Positions 1 to 14,182 of a stretch of 64,000 nucleotides of DNA are shown piece after piece. Under the pieces are notes generated by a model, which ran no database searches, was not told the origin of the DNA, and saw only the letters and a list, made by a program, of their open reading frames with translations. How positions within the stretch are numbered: position 1 is the stretch's first letter; each line of letters begins with the position of its first letter. Source of the DNA: Stratiolaelaps scimitus (lineage: Eukaryota > Arthropoda > Arachnida > Mesostigmata > Laelapidae); assembly GCA_019614645.1 (NCBI GenBank), contig JABWDB010000009.1, positions 10,025,501 to 10,089,500 on the forward strand, read 5' to 3'. The translations under genes and the position numbers were made by a program.

Positions 1-2790
1 GAATGCGGCACAATTAGTATCTTCTGAGTGAACGCACTACAAGGTGAATGTGCTGCTGAATCGGAATGTATTATATATGAACTGTCGTTGCATCACTACG
101 GAAAGGGCGCGGTAGCGGAATCTCCGCCTATGGCGCCGAGTACACTGAGTGCGGGGGTCGGAGGAATCAAGTTTAAATACTGCTCGTTCATTAGTGTTTC
201 GAGGATGGCTTGTTTCGCATCGTGATAATTATAAACACATGTATATGCTAAGGATCGCTAATATGCTGTTTTTTTTTATGGTTTGCTCTCAAGTTGATTG
301 GAAGATAACGAAGTTTATTAATAATATTTACAGGGCCATACAGGAGGTACATTTTTGTCACCTTGCAACAATCGTAATATTCTCGTTCTTATCAGTCGCA
401 AGGTTGGCAGTCAACGACTCCCATCTCGATCCACTTGCCGCGGGCTCCAGCAGATGCTTCTGGGCGATTGGCAAAGCAAATTGAGCAGTACACAAACTAA
501 ACACAAGAATGACGTTTCGTGAAATTGATATGGCCACACTGCTGCTCTAATGACTATTGTTCTAAATGCCATCTTGAATTGGACGCAAGTTTGCTAATTA
601 TTAGAATAGGCTATGCTATTGAGCTCTTGATCAATCGGAGACAGACTCGTGTTCCTTTCGAAACCGTTGAAGAATTCTCTCGGCCGAGGATGTGTACGCG
701 CATGATCCAAATGCAGGCCCGCCAACATGCTCACAGATATATATATATATAAGGGTGTTACCCGCACCCGCAGATAGTGTTATAGTTTATCTAGGATACC
801 ATCCTGATCTTATTACGCATCGGTTGTGTCCACAGGCACGGGTTCGAAGTCGAATGCAGCGCTAATGGCCTGCCCGATAGCCTGATATTTCGGTAGCCTG
901 CCCGAAACGTAAAATACGAATACCCGGCCGAGGTGAGGCGACATGTTAAATCGCTGCATTCGACTGCTAAACCTCAATAGCTATTCTATGATTTATTCTC
1001 GAGGGTGAACGACTTACCCCGAGAACAAAAGGCCGAGCAATTGGCCCAGAGGTATAACGAACAATAGCAGATATAACACATTAGCTCTCTTCTAATCCCG
1101 TTGTTATCAATCACCCAATCAGTCATCGATTGATTATCCATATAGCTAGCTGGCGATAAGCTTCGCCGACCTACGCTGAACCATCGCAGTCGCTCACGAC
1201 AGGCAGCAATTTTCCAGCAGTTGAAAACGACACACGGCTGTTCTTCCTCCTCCTTCCTCGTTTCCTTTATTTGTCTTTAATTTCAGGGCAGATTTTTCTT
1301 TCCACAAGAGCAAAAAATCGCTACTACTGCTGCGGCCGCCGCCGTCGCCGCCATACAGCCAGTCCGCTGAAAGCAAGCCCGCCAGCTATGATAGCTAGCT
1401 CATCCGTTCGTTCGGTCAAAATCGTGCTCAAATTAAACGGCAGCGATTTCTGCGGCACAACGGCAGATCCGTGGGGTAGGCGAACAAGCATCTGACAACG
1501 TGCACATGATTACAAAGCAGAGGCGAAGTATCCAGGAGCTGCTGAATGAGTGGTACACGACGAGACCTACTGTCGGTGGTACGCTGCGCGGCTGCAGGCG
1601 AGCCAAACGAATATCTAAATCGGTACGGACATACATGTATCATCGTAAGGCCGGCAGTTGCCTCTCTCATTGTGCCCGACATGATCACATCGCCGCCGCC
1701 GCCGCTGATTTCGCCGGACGCGACAAATGATCGGGAGGCGCGCGAGCAGACATTAAAAGCTCATTTTGCACTGGTACCGTACCAACGCCACCTATTAGCG
1801 GCACCGCGGCCGCAGCGGCCGCCACCGGCACGGATCGAATACACCGATCAGCCGAGCACACGAAATAATCTAGCTCGCGAGTAACAACAAACACTCGGCA
1901 CCTGCGTGTCAAGAGCAGCAGAGGCAGCGAGTCTCGTCGGCGATGCGAATGAACAAAATGCAGACAGATGTTACGCGAAATACACGCGGGAGAATTATTG
2001 TTACAAGTCAACACGGGTTCGAACAGGGGGTGGTCAGCTTGACAATGACGAGCTGGGTGGCGACGATTAACACAAAGGATTTCTTGTGAGATGATCGATT
2101 TTTATATCGATCGATGATTGAGTCTAATTAGTTGCTGTTGTCGCTTCCCAATGGGTGCTTTTTTTGTTTCGGGTAAAAACTGACTGAATAATTAAGTGTT
2201 ACGAAAGAGCGTTTGCTTTGAGCAGGAAGTCGGCATTGCGAACGGCAGCTATGGTTCATACTGTTATGAACGGGTGAGACAGTTTATTCGAGATAAATAT
2301 AAGCATAACTATCCTAAGCGTTCCTGTTTGAGTTAAAGCTCTATATGTCATCGTAGTTATCAAATAAGATTTATGTGTGATATACATTTACACATATGAT
2401 AGAACGGCCGTGCCATCCCCTTTAACGGGGGTGTCGTGAAAGACGAACGAAAACTTGGTGTCATTCAGTATCTCGTTGTCTAGCGACATGTCTATTATAT
2501 ACGTTGTGTATGGACATATTTGGTTCATTGCTTTCCATGTCTCTCTCTCTCTCGCCTATCTTATTTTGTAGGTGAGAGCTAGCGTTGTTCTGCTCCATAT
2601 TCAGGGCGGACCCTAACATACATTAGACGAGGCTATCAGGGTATCACGTATGTTGATTCGGCAATCGGCGTCGAGGCAGTCATCAATTTCAGCAGTCAGT
2701 AGGCAACTTGCTACTTAACAGTTGGTGACAAGCATTTCAATACAATTCCAAATCGTATGTTGAAATAATCGTATGAATTTCAAGCCCTGC
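1..2790. other. Gene-poor sequence
   Basis: Short open frames only, none with splice context or recognisable product. Contains a short TA tract (738-750), a CT tract (about 2540-2553) and short GCC triplets near 1,690. I see no gene. Confidence 0.6.
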
Positions 2791-2803
2791 TTCTGCCGCT
2801 GTC

Positions 2804-2842
2804 GCTGTTGTTGTTGTTGTTGTTGTTGCTGCTGCTGCTGCT
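2804..2842. repeat. TTG/CTG triplet tract
   Basis: Runs of GTT then GCT triplets, the start of a cluster of trinucleotide tracts that continues to about 4,820. Confidence 0.9.
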
Positions 2843-3339
2843 CAACGGTTGGGTATTTTTTGGTTGAATTTTTTTACAGAAAAATAATCGATTTTGAAGG
2901 TCCACTATCGTCATAGTATCGCGTCGCCTAGCCAGCCGCCGTTACAGCGTTCGACTCTAGCTGCTTGGTGTGGCCCAGCTACTGATGTTGCTGCTGCTGC
3001 TGTTGCAATTGCATCTCGTAGCCACAAGGACCACAACGAGCCACTGCGGACGTGCTGGTCGCCACCACCCCAATCGTCAAGAACATCGTCGGATCTGTCG
3101 CCAGAACAGGACGACGTCGTCGTCGTCGTCGTCGACGATTGGTAACTCTGTCACTCTGGCCACACAGTGCCAACGGATTGGTGGCAGCTGTTGTATTCGA
3201 GCTGCGGCTGAGCACCCAGCAGCAGAACTGACTTCGGTGACATTCACACTTGCCTCTTCTTACCACCCACTCACTGGTTCGATTCGATTCGTTGGCTTCC
3301 CAGCCCCGCCTGCCCACCAGCAACGAGATGGCCACCACC

Positions 3340-3394
3340 ACCACCAGCAGCAGCAGCACAAACCACCTGCACCACTGCGATCGCTGAAGGTGGA

Positions 3395-3425
<31 letters not shown>

Positions 3426-3494
3426 CAAGACAAACCTCGATACCCTGCTCCACGTTCCACGCTGTTGTTGTTGTTGTTGTCGTCGTCGTCGTTG
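3340..3494. repeat. CAG/CAA tract followed by complementary TTG/GTC tract
   Basis: CAG and CAA triplets at 3394-3428 are followed about 34 bases later by TTG triplets at 3462-3480 and GTC triplets to 3494. The two arms are partly complementary and could fold as a hairpin. Open frames here are repeat-driven on both strands, so I do not call them genes. Confidence 0.85.
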
Positions 3495-4185
3495 CCATTG
3501 TTCGGGGATGGCTGTCACTATTTAGAATAATATTAATATTAATAATAAAACACAACCAGAATGTTCGGTCGGTCGGTCGGGCGGACGGACAGATGGACAA
3601 ACTGACACAAACGTTAGCATTGACGGACAGCGACACACACAAATCGCCTCCCTGGACACGGCGCGACGCGACGCATACGGGAATTATTGTACACAATAGT
3701 TGCAGGATCAGCACCAGTAACAGCAGCAGCGATCGCGGCCATCAGCGCTGTTCCGTGAGCGAGCGGCTCGAGCACCCGACGGGGACATAAACACCGAAGT
3801 ACACAGCGAATATATACGCTATTCGCTAAAAGCGCCGTTGCCGACACTGCCGTCACATATATAACTAACAACAACAACAGCAGCAGCAGAAGCAGTAGCA
3901 AGAACGATAGCGGGCGACTTGAATGCGAATGAATGTCGTCGGTTGCGGCCGCGAGCTGAGGCGTCGCCAGTGGCCGCGGTGCTTGTGGATTTTGTGGACG
4001 GCTGCTTTCAAAATGTTGTTGTTGTTGCTGCTGCTGCTGCTCGAATTTGTTCCCCTTGTTGTCCCTGCGACGTTTAGCGTGGCCTACGGAGCTGGCCCGA
4101 CCTGGCCAACTAGAGTGTCAGGCCGTGCGCGTATCAGAAACGGAAATGAAAAATCACTACAAGTGCAACATCTGCACCTGACTAG

Positions 4186-4231
<46 letters not shown>
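4186..4231. repeat. TA dinucleotide tract
   Basis: About 23 TA units with one ACA interruption. Confidence 0.9.
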
Positions 4232-4234
<3 letters not shown>

Positions 4235-4564
4235 GTCGGATTATGTTGGAGACAGATCTGTGGCGCGCGGACAACACACCCAGCAGCAGGTGAAGGATGT
4301 TGTTGGCTTGCTCGCCACGTTAGAACTACATACATTTACGTGTACGTAACGTACACAGTGGACAGGAGAATAACACTTGTATGAGTGTTGGTAGCAGTCA
4401 TAGTAGCAGCAGCAATAGCAGGTACGGCCAAGAAGAAAGCGTCAACAGCGATTCGTCTGTCGAATCGCGAGATGGCGAAAAGGGCCCCCATTTCGTATTT
4501 GGTAGTTTAGTGGACAAAAGTCTCTTCGTTTGTCACTGCCGCTGTCTATCGTTGCAGTTGTTGT

Positions 4565-4820
4565 CATTCCTATTTCTACTGCTGCTGCTGCGGCGGCGGC
4601 GGCGGCGGTGGCGACTACCTCCGCTGTTAAATAATGCCAAACGTGTAGTAGCTTCATGATGACGAAGGTTGACATCAAACTAAAGACCTCGCTCTCATTG
4701 TCACCGCTCGTGTGACGGCCGGCAATGGAAATCGCCTTCATGGTAGCGATGGTGGTGGCGGCGGCGCCGCTGCTGCTACTGCTGATGGTGACGGTGGCGG
4801 CGGCGGCGGTATTGAATGCT
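4565..4820. repeat. Clustered CTG and CGG/GGC triplet tracts
   Basis: CTG then CGG triplets at about 4580-4612, and GGC/GCT/GGT triplets at 4743-4810. No coding support. Confidence 0.7.
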
Positions 4821-7272
4821 CGTGTTAAGGAGATAAACAACGGATATACCAGGCAAGCAGTCACCGCCAGGTCTAAGCCAGATTAGAAATATCCGTCAGC
4901 TCACTCCGTCCGAGGAGTGGCCGCGGCCGCGGGGCTGGCGTAGGTACCGAAGCCAGATGACCGACATGAGAGAACACCACCCAAAGATGGAACAACATTC
5001 AGAAAACCGAAGACGGACGGCTCTTCTTGCCTCATTCGTCCTGGCGGACCGGCCAAGCGCCGGAAAAGTGGTGACCGAGGCCAAACCGAATATGGAGGTG
5101 CGTCCACGAAATATGCAAAGATGGCGAAGAGCGACCAGAGATAGGGAGAGACTGTGTGCGTCTGAGAGAGAGATCTAGATCCCTTCGGGCAGCAGAACAT
5201 CTGGAGTAGATGTGGAGCGAAGCGGTAACCGTGCTGGAACAACGGGAGCATCTGTCACGAGGGACTGTCTTGAATTTTACGATATGAGAATTGTTATCTT
5301 CATATTAGAATTATTATTATTATATATCACATTGATGTGCTATCACACTATTGGACGAAAATATCAGAAAAAGATCGAAGAATACTGTTTGCAGAATATA
5401 CGGGAAGGCAAAGGCGTTCATGATCGTCACAAATGGCAACAATACTGACGTAGAACATGGAGAAAATGTATTCGTTCTATCTCGTTTTCAAGGATTAGAT
5501 GTGTGTTTCATTGGGGAAACACACGAGGCGAACTCGTGAAGTTTGAAGCTGCCAAGGTCAGTCTACGGACCTTCATTAAGGTCGTCAGTGAATAAACCCG
5601 CGAGTGCCACCGACCACATCGGTTCGTATGGGTTCCTGCGCATTTAGCAGCAGAGATCCTACAGTTCCAAGGTACTATCACTACCTATGCGCCACTTCGA
5701 TGACATTTTCTGGCTTCGAGATTGTGTTTCATTAGCGACAACTATATAGTGTCAATTACAGGTGATGTCGGCCTTAATCGAGCGCGACCCCGTTATAAGT
5801 GAACTCATCCGTTCACCTTCGTCGTCGTTATCATGCACCCTGTACAATTTTTTTCCATCTTTCAAAATTCGCTATAATTTCATCATTCACCGATTACTCA
5901 CATCTTTTTGTTCAGCTCCAAGCGGAGTGAATAAACATGATTGTTCATATCTACGTGCCGAATTGTATATTGTCATCTATATCTGCTCTGCCCTAACACG
6001 GCACGAGTCGCGACAGCACTCGCTCTCTCGTATCGAGGTTGCTAGCGATCCATCAAGACACAAACGCAAGCGTCGAGGGCGTCGGGTCCGGCCGAGAGCC
6101 GCAATAAACTCGCGCTTGGCCGTGCCGCTCCACCGTTAGCCGAACTATTTCTCTCCCGCTCGCTTTGTTGAGCAATCTCCAGTTCTAATAGCAATCCGGT
6201 CCTCTCTCGTAGCTCCAGCTGGAAGCGCAAAGGTGGAAATGGCCACCAAAGGACAGCGACCCTTGATGCTTGTGTGTCTAGACGTCGGGGATGGGTGCGT
6301 GAGTTTGTGACATGCTCGCATTTGTAGCAATGACGATGACGGTGGCGGCGGCGACTATCTACGATTGGATCTCAATGTTGTCCATCTACTCGCGCTAAGC
6401 TACTCGCAGCTGGTGATTACTGTGAATTCCCGACGCGACCGATAAACTCTGTGCGATTTTCCGCCATTTCTAGAGCTCGTTTAGTTGTTAGTCGTTTCTC
6501 TGCTCTATTTGTTTTATATTCGACTGAAGCAGATGATTCGTCAACATTCCAATGAAGGACGAATTTGTTTTATATGAACCCGGGTGGGTGGCCGGGGGCC
6601 GACGGTGTAGGGATTCGAACCAGCAGCACTCTGGCCCTCGTTAGCTCTTCCCGTTGGACAGATGTTTGATATTGACCAGCCGTTGTAACGGGCGGATGTT
6701 GCGAGCTGCGCGAATGTGTGAGACAACTATATGATGTGTCTTTAATGTAACAACGGCACAAGGTCTTTGTAGAAATTAATTTAGGAGTAAATCAGGAGTT
6801 TATGCATAAATTCAATGTCTCATATCGTATATTTATGATTAGATTGAACAGTATCGGATCCTCAAATCCTATCGCATCTTCAATTATTATTATTATTCTT
6901 GTTCATAAGAGTTCGCGTAGCTGACTACAGCGGCATCAGCAACAAACACAGGATAAACCTGACGCGGTTTAGTCCGACTTCAAATCCACCATTGGAGCAG
7001 GTCGAACTCTCATACCAATCAGATATAGCCATATGTTTGATACAAGCATTTGAATGCTAGCTGGCGTATAATAACGTGTGTATTAGAGGACTATTCACAG
7101 CGGCTTTTACGGCGTCATGGGTATAATATATAGGTATTAAAATAGAAACTGTCCTTTTCCATCTGTACCATATCTAAGTTTCAAAGGTAGTCCTATCACT
7201 GTCGATCCCGCCACTGATAGGTTTTGGTGGATTTTGTCATTCGACATTTCTTGTAGTAACGCGGCCATACGG

Positions 7273-7299
7273 ATAATAATAATAATAATAATAATAATA
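7273..7299. repeat. ATA triplet microsatellite
   Basis: Nine consecutive ATA units. The open frames reading it as poly-isoleucine are artefacts. Confidence 0.9.
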
Positions 7300-8859
7300 G
7301 ATGCCGAGGAGCGATGGGAATCGAGCTTGGGACCCCTCAGCGGCGGAGGAAAAATCGCTGAAAGAGAAAGTTTAGACGTTGCGGCCGTTTTGAGACCTCT
7401 ACTGCCGATTTTCACGATATCCACAAGCAATTCTGCCTGTGTCATAAGGCGTGTGGCTCCCGCCTGAATCGCGACAGCTGTATAAGATACAGTGTCTGTG
7501 CGATAAACAAGAAGCGAACGGACTGATTATAGATTGCAAGACACATATCCGCCACTGATCGAATTAAGTACAGAAATGTTTGCAAGGTACAACCCTCGCC
7601 ATGTTGAGGTCACGGACCTCAAGCAGCCAGCACGTGCGCAATTTGCTCAGACGGCGTCAAATATAGGTGTAATATATAGCTTTTGGAAAGGACAGACTTT
7701 TATGAAATAGTTGTTCACAATTTTACGAAATGTGCTTATGTTTAGAAAACTATGAAATGTTCAGATATAGGTCGTGTATAGGTCGTGGTGTAACAAGCAT
7801 GAAATATAATAGCGAGAACAACTGGTCGAGGGATTCGTTATCAATTGCCATGTGTTCGTTTATGGGGAAATGATCCCAGCGGCAGCAGCTCTTATCTAAC
7901 AGTTGCTCGTGCAACCTCAACTGCGACATTCAATGTTGGTGTTCTAGACTTAATTGAACCGTACCCGGCATCAGGTGCCAAAAACGTTTCCGCTTGACCT
8001 GATCCACCTGTAAAGATGAGGAGGCACGAGAGGCCTATATGGGCATGATCCAACCCCTTGTGGGGACCAATCATGGTACTACCATGGCACTTCCATACTT
8101 GATATAGGCCAAATATCGAACAAGCGTGCACGCTGCGGAGCGTTCACAAGGGACGCGCCTCGAAATGTTGTTCTACACAGCCTTCCCACCATTGAAGGTT
8201 CCACCGGTTCAATTCGAGGAAGTGGAGCCCGTATGTCCACAGTGACAACATACCGCATCGTACTACCACTACTATCCAACTAGGCCGGCAGCCGTGACGT
8301 TCCAACTGCGATTGGTTACCGATCTTAGCAATGATATTAAATGCATACAAGCCGCCACCGAGAGAGCGCGGGGTTACTGCTATTGATGATCGTCGCCACA
8401 ACGATACTGCTTCAACAGTTGAATCGGCGTGTAGCGTACAAGGGTCGATACCGCAAACTACAAAATACTATAACACACGGTTGCTGCTGCTGCTCCTGTG
8501 GCTGTTTCTACTGCTCCCTGCTAGTTCTAGCTGCTTGACAATGTTTCACCTTGCTGCCCGCAGCGATTAGGTGGCAAATGATTGCGGTAGACGTTCGCCC
8601 TCGCTGCTTCTCTTCCTGGACCGCTTTGTGCTGTTGTTCGGTCCCGGTTCAGCGGTTCGCGAGACCATAGAAGAGAGAGAGAGAGAGAGAACGCGACCGA
8701 GGAGAGGAGTCCACTGCATATGGTGTCATAGTTGCATAGTAGAACAAATGCACACTTACAACAACCATCCGCTACGAATGACACTGGAGTCATCGAACAC
8801 AATCTCTGCTATAATCTCAGTGACTGCTGGATGCTTCCTTCCCATAACAACGGTTATTA

Positions 8860-8880
8860 CCTACACCCACCCACCCACAC

Positions 8881-8923
<43 letters not shown>

Positions 8924-8928
8924 ATATG
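8860..8928. repeat. CA/CATA tract running into TA tract
   Basis: CCCA repeats, then CACA, CATA and TATA units, with a short inverted centre at ATATTATATA. Confidence 0.85.
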
Positions 8929-9321
8929 TGCACTGTGCGCGTGTTCGAAGACTCTCGACTCACAATCCGTCATACTCACTGTGGATTCATGGCTGATGTC
9001 GTCCGGTGAATTTTTAAGCGGCGCAATCGTTTGCCTCCGAGTGTATTTGTGAATATGTATGTGCATAGCAAGGGCTGTTACTCGGCCGGTATACGGTCGA
9101 GCTTGCGGTGAACCTGTATCCGTAATCATAGAGCGGGCTATGACACGTTGCGATACTTCCGATCCTCCTCGCTAATTGCGTATACTAGTATATACGAGAG
9201 GTTGGTAACATGAAGTGTATAGATAGACACATCTATCATCTAAGGGGTGTGAAAAGCATTTAGCGAAAGCAATACCGTAGACGCTAAATGTTGGCTCAGG
9301 AGACCGAAAAGTTTAGATACA

Positions 9322-9369
9322 CCTCTCTCTCTCTCTCTCTCTGTATATATATATATATATATATATATA
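9322..9369. repeat. CT tract joined to TA tract
   Basis: Ten CT units (9322-9341), a short junction, then about 13 TA units. Confidence 0.9.
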
Positions 9370-10813
9370 GGTAGGGATGTCCGCTTGTAGATCACAGATG
9401 GTGGTGACGGTGGAATACGACTGTGCATCCGTGTACAGATGACTATATGTGTGTGTGTGTACAATATACATATATATATACATCAGTATTCACGTAAGTC
9501 GTCTTTGTGATACTGTTTCGCTCCGGTCGGTCGACGCTACGCGGTTCGGTTCCACGAACGACCACTGCTTCCTTTTAGCCGCCTGCTCTCTGAGGGTGCT
9601 ATGATACTGTCACGCCGCATACGGGTCATCATTACAACCACTAACTAATGCTTTGATGTTTCCGACCGATTACCTCCATACCACAGCTAATACTAGCTAA
9701 GAGCATTGCAGTATGTAGCAGCGGTCACTGTGGAAATCTTGTCAGTTATCCCTGCGGTTATATGCTTCGAACGGTGTTCTTTTTGCTGTTGAGGCAAACG
9801 GCGTTTTCACCTCACCGAGTGCTCATAATATTATTATATTGTACACGACGATATTTGGTACATCAGACATAATCCATTTGATATGTTCGTCATTTGATTT
9901 TGATAAACCTACTATTGTTTATCACCTATCCTCGGCATAATCAACATGCGTCAAGTCATTCGCCATCAGGGCCAAACTTAATTAATCCCTTCATCGTTAC
10001 TAGAACTACCTAACCACAATACGTAACGTCTATTCAACAGCGGTTCCAAAATTGTCTTCTTGCTCGCGAACGCCACCAAAAATGATAGACGATCAGAAGA
10101 AGCTCGCTCCGTTCGGCTCGCAAACGAAATATTCCCACGGTGGTTCATAACCTTGCCATTGGCAACAGGGGGGAGTGGGTTGCTTGTGGTCTGCCCTGCC
10201 AGACGTCAATATCACCTTGGTCAATGGTGTGTCTACCGGTTTGTATGTGTGCCTGTTCACGCTTTGATCATTACGGCCTATGATGGGTCGCTCTTCTTTA
10301 CTACGAATCTCTTTGTTTGGCAGCCAAGATGCCACTACCGAAGTAAGGCACCACCACCACCACCAGGATCATCATCATCATCAGCATCCGCCTTCTGACT
10401 GTACGGACATAATCGTGATAGTGGAAACAGTAGTAGAAATAGTATCAGCGGCTACCTTAGTGACGCTTCCGACGGTAGCACTCCGGTGATCGGCGCAACG
10501 AGCCAACATCGACCGCGTCCACCGTCGGAACAACGGGTCAGGGGTCAAGGGGCATGCCCTTGAGCGGCTTCTCTTTCGCTTGTGCCGGCGCGGCGCTGGC
10601 AGCTCGCGCAACAAGCGTCCATACGCTGAGACCCAGCTTAGCAGCAGCAGCAGCAGTGTCAAGCGGTGCCGTTCTGGCAGAACACCCAGCAGCACAACGA
10701 ATAGCAAACGGCCTGACAGACAAATAGACGAAAGAAACCCACACACACACACACACGCACACTCTATCGTGATCTGTCAGTACTCTGTTTCTATTCTGGT
10801 AAGGCCCGTTGAG

Positions 10814-10834
10814 CCCCCCCCCCCCCCCCGCCCC
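10814..10834. repeat. Poly-C run
   Basis: Sixteen consecutive C, one G, then four C. The minus strand is a G16 tract. Confidence 0.9.
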
Positions 10835-13800
10835 GGATCGGGGAACGGCGAAAAGCGTCCGCCGTCGTTGTTGTCTAGCGAAAATGCTTGAGATGACCTC
10901 TGAACCCAGAGAAAGTGAATGAGGGGGTCTTCGGCTCCATCCGGATGCGTAATCATAATCGGGCGCGTGCCACGAGATAACGACAACGCAACTACCGCGG
11001 TGGCGGCGACGGTAAACTCGCAACTACCGGGCTTCGGCGACCCCAGCCGCTTCTGCTATTACCTATTATTATTGTTATTATTATGTCATTGACGAAACAG
11101 ATTCGGATTTGATGGTGGTCGGCCAGCGGGAAGACTGCGCGCAGACGCGCGGATAGAACGATAACTGACTCAGCAGATATTTCTCCTAAGGGGTGGATAT
11201 GGCGAAAAGGCAACATTTTGACGACCGATGCCACGAACGAAAAGCTCAGGAAGCCACAGTGCATTCATGTCCATGTTATTTGTTGATGGGCGGTGTAAAT
11301 TAAATTGAAAAATTAACACAATACCCAGTGTGTTATAACGATCATAATTCTGATGGCGGCCTGGTGACGCGCGTCTGTGAGATGATCATCATTCGGTGGT
11401 CTGCCTAACTGAACAATAGATGGTGACACCTGTGACACCACCGCTATTTTGTTGGGTGTAACGAATTGGGTGTAACGCTGTTTAAGGCTGTATTGTAGTT
11501 GCAATTAGAGCACGAGGATGTGCAATGTGTTATGGGGGCAATCGAACACAGGAGCGGACAGAAGCCACAGCATTGCAGAAAGAACACCGATATGTTATCA
11601 AGCGCGTCAGCTAACTAAAACTATGGGCAGCACTCAAGCAATATACGGTGATCACAGGTGTGCATACTCGCTGAGTTACTCGCTGTACGCCATTTCGAAG
11701 CCGCCAGAACTATTGCCTACCCCGGAGACACCGACCGAGCGGCCGGCCCGTCGCGGTGGGAAAGCACACCCGTAGACCAGGATATGGAGTAACAAACAAC
11801 ACGGACAAGGGCAGACCTCGACGGCAAGGTAGTGACTAATATGGGGACGACATTTGGAAAAGATGAACTGAATGAAACGAGAATATTTTCCTGTCAACGG
11901 AATTACTGACGTGAACACAACAGGAGAAAGCAGCTTTCGTCGCGATGCGAAAACGCTGCCACACGATTATATTATAGATACGATTACAGGCGAACATCTG
12001 AACAGCATGAATTGGAGTCGGCACGGGTAACCTTTGCTCTGATATTTTTGACTGTTGGAGTTAACCGGTGACAGCGGCGCAGGTAGCCTTTCACGCTGTG
12101 TTTCCACGCTCGGGTGAACCTAAAGGAAGGTTGTTTCCTTAATCGCTTCCCCAACTGCAGTTGCCAATAACAGGTATTCGGTTGATTAGGAGCTGGCTAA
12201 CCTCATAAAGGGCTTTTGTTCATCAGAACTATAAGAACGACTTTATATTATATACATATATATATATATTTGAAACGGAAAGGTCAGAAATCAGGGATAG
12301 GTTAAATCATGCCGGCCTCCCTACCGATGTATTTAGATACGACCGATTCGAGCAAATATCAGCTATCTTCAATCGGCTCGACGATGCCATTACCGCCAAC
12401 TCGTGTCATTCATTACCCCCTCTCGGATACCGCGCGTCCCCGTCCACTATCGTAGCGTCACATCATAGCACTGACCATCGTGCAGCATTGAACACTTACC
12501 CGTGGTGCATATGCAATACTCTTTTACCAGTATCAGAGGTGCGTTTTTTTTTCGTTGTTGTCTTTTGCTGCCTTTTGGTCCGTTTTTCGGAGACGCCACA
12601 CAGAACGGGACATGGACGCGCTCGTGAGATATTGAGCTCAGATAGCGATTTAAGGTTAGCGCGCTTCGCGCGGTGCTTCACCTCGACGAGCTTTGCCTAC
12701 GTCGTCATTTGTATGACATCCGAGGAGAGGCCACACGAAGAGTGGCTACTATTTCCAGGATGCAGGTCAGTCGGTCTTGCGGCTATACCTCGAGTATGTC
12801 CGCCGCCGCCGCCGCTGCCGCCGAGTCTCCCGCTGGCTCGCGGCGGCGGCGCCGCCGCCACCACCACCGCGAACGGCCACAGCGGGCCACCCGAAAGCGC
12901 GCGCAGCCTTGCCTCTGTCCCAGTCAGTGTACGGTATCGACATACAAACGCTACAAACTAAAGATACCGGTACTCGTCTGCGTCGTACACAGACCACTGA
13001 AGCAGCTGCTGTATAGCAGCTGACACAGAGAGAGAGAGAGAGATGGAGGGAGCGTTACCAATCAACCCGTTATAACAATGCGCGATCCGTTTGAGGTTTC
13101 TTCTCTCTATACTTTGCTCTGTTTTGTCTGGACTTCAACTACGGTGTTATGCGATTCAACAGTGGCAGTTGTCGATGCTGCCCATGGCGGTGACAATGAT
13201 GCTGCCGGCGCTGATACTGCTGTTACCGCTGTTGGAAATGATGATGCTGATGACAATGTTTTGTATTACCTGTACATGAGTGTGTATCGTTCTTAATAGC
13301 GGAGTGGCACCCATAAACGACCCTATCATGCCCGTCGGTCTGTAGAGAGGGACAGTTTTATCCTGTTGCTAAAAAAATAGCAGATTGCAGCCCCCTTGTA
13401 TTATCGTAAGTAGTATGTTGTGCGGTTCATCGCGCCCAATGGGCTCACTAGTGGTGGTGGTGCTGCCGCTGGCCGATTTCGCCGTTGCAGCGGCTGTATT
13501 GTATGGCTTTGCTCGCGTACAGCCGAGACCTGTCTACCTACCAGCTTTGCTCAACCGATCCGAGTGGTCAGAGTACACGACACTCGAGCGGCATACAGTG
13601 AGTATACAGGCGAGTATGCCGAGTAGGATGCCGGCTACATACGCGACGTTAAGAGGTTCGAGTGGCAATAGAAGTAGTTCTGGTAGTGGTATGGCCTGGT
13701 AGTCTTCTGGTGATGACCACTCACTGGGACGTGTCCATACAGTGCCGCCGCCGCCACCGCCGACGTAGCAACAGCAATAGCACACTTCGACCTCTCTAGA

Positions 13801-14142
13801 ACAGTGAACAGTGTCAGCCGTCGAGTTAAGTAGAGCATCGTGCTGTATGCACGCCTATCTGTGTATAACCATGTGTGTGTTTGTGTGCGTGTATGCACTC
13901 GCCAACGTCGAAAAGGCGTATGAACGTGAAGAAGGCCGATGAAGCAAGGGTGTCCAACAAAAACTCTCTATACCTAGATGTATATATTCAGTGCCGAGTG
14001 CCGGGGTGAGGGTTAATATGTAATTATTGCAGTGTGTGTGTGTATCACCGTGTGTGAGTCATTTTAAGGCAAACAAGTTGACTTGTAGGGCAAAGGGTTA
14101 CCGGCAGAAGCGATCTATCGTCTTCCTCGGACACTTATCTTT

Positions 14143-14151
14143 CTCTCTTTG

Positions 14152-14180
<29 letters not shown>
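14143..14180. repeat. CT microsatellite
   Basis: CT units with one TT break. Similar CT/GA tracts occur at 8675-8690, 13028-13042, 16567-16600, 18588-18604 and 23790-23804. Confidence 0.85.

Positions 14181-14182
<2 letters not shown>

Larger units (their letters stand above)
4821..12480. other. Gene-poor sequence with microsatellites
   Basis: Apart from the tracts listed separately, mixed sequence without supported exons. Open frames reach 80-160 codons but follow simple repeats or lack splice sites and coding character. Confidence 0.55.

Noticed and set aside
2970..3714. Long overlapping open frames (147-186 codons) on both strands
   Set aside because: They are generated by CAG/CAA/GTC triplet tracts, which are open in several frames. 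The translations are poly-Gln, poly-Leu and poly-Val with no splice context.
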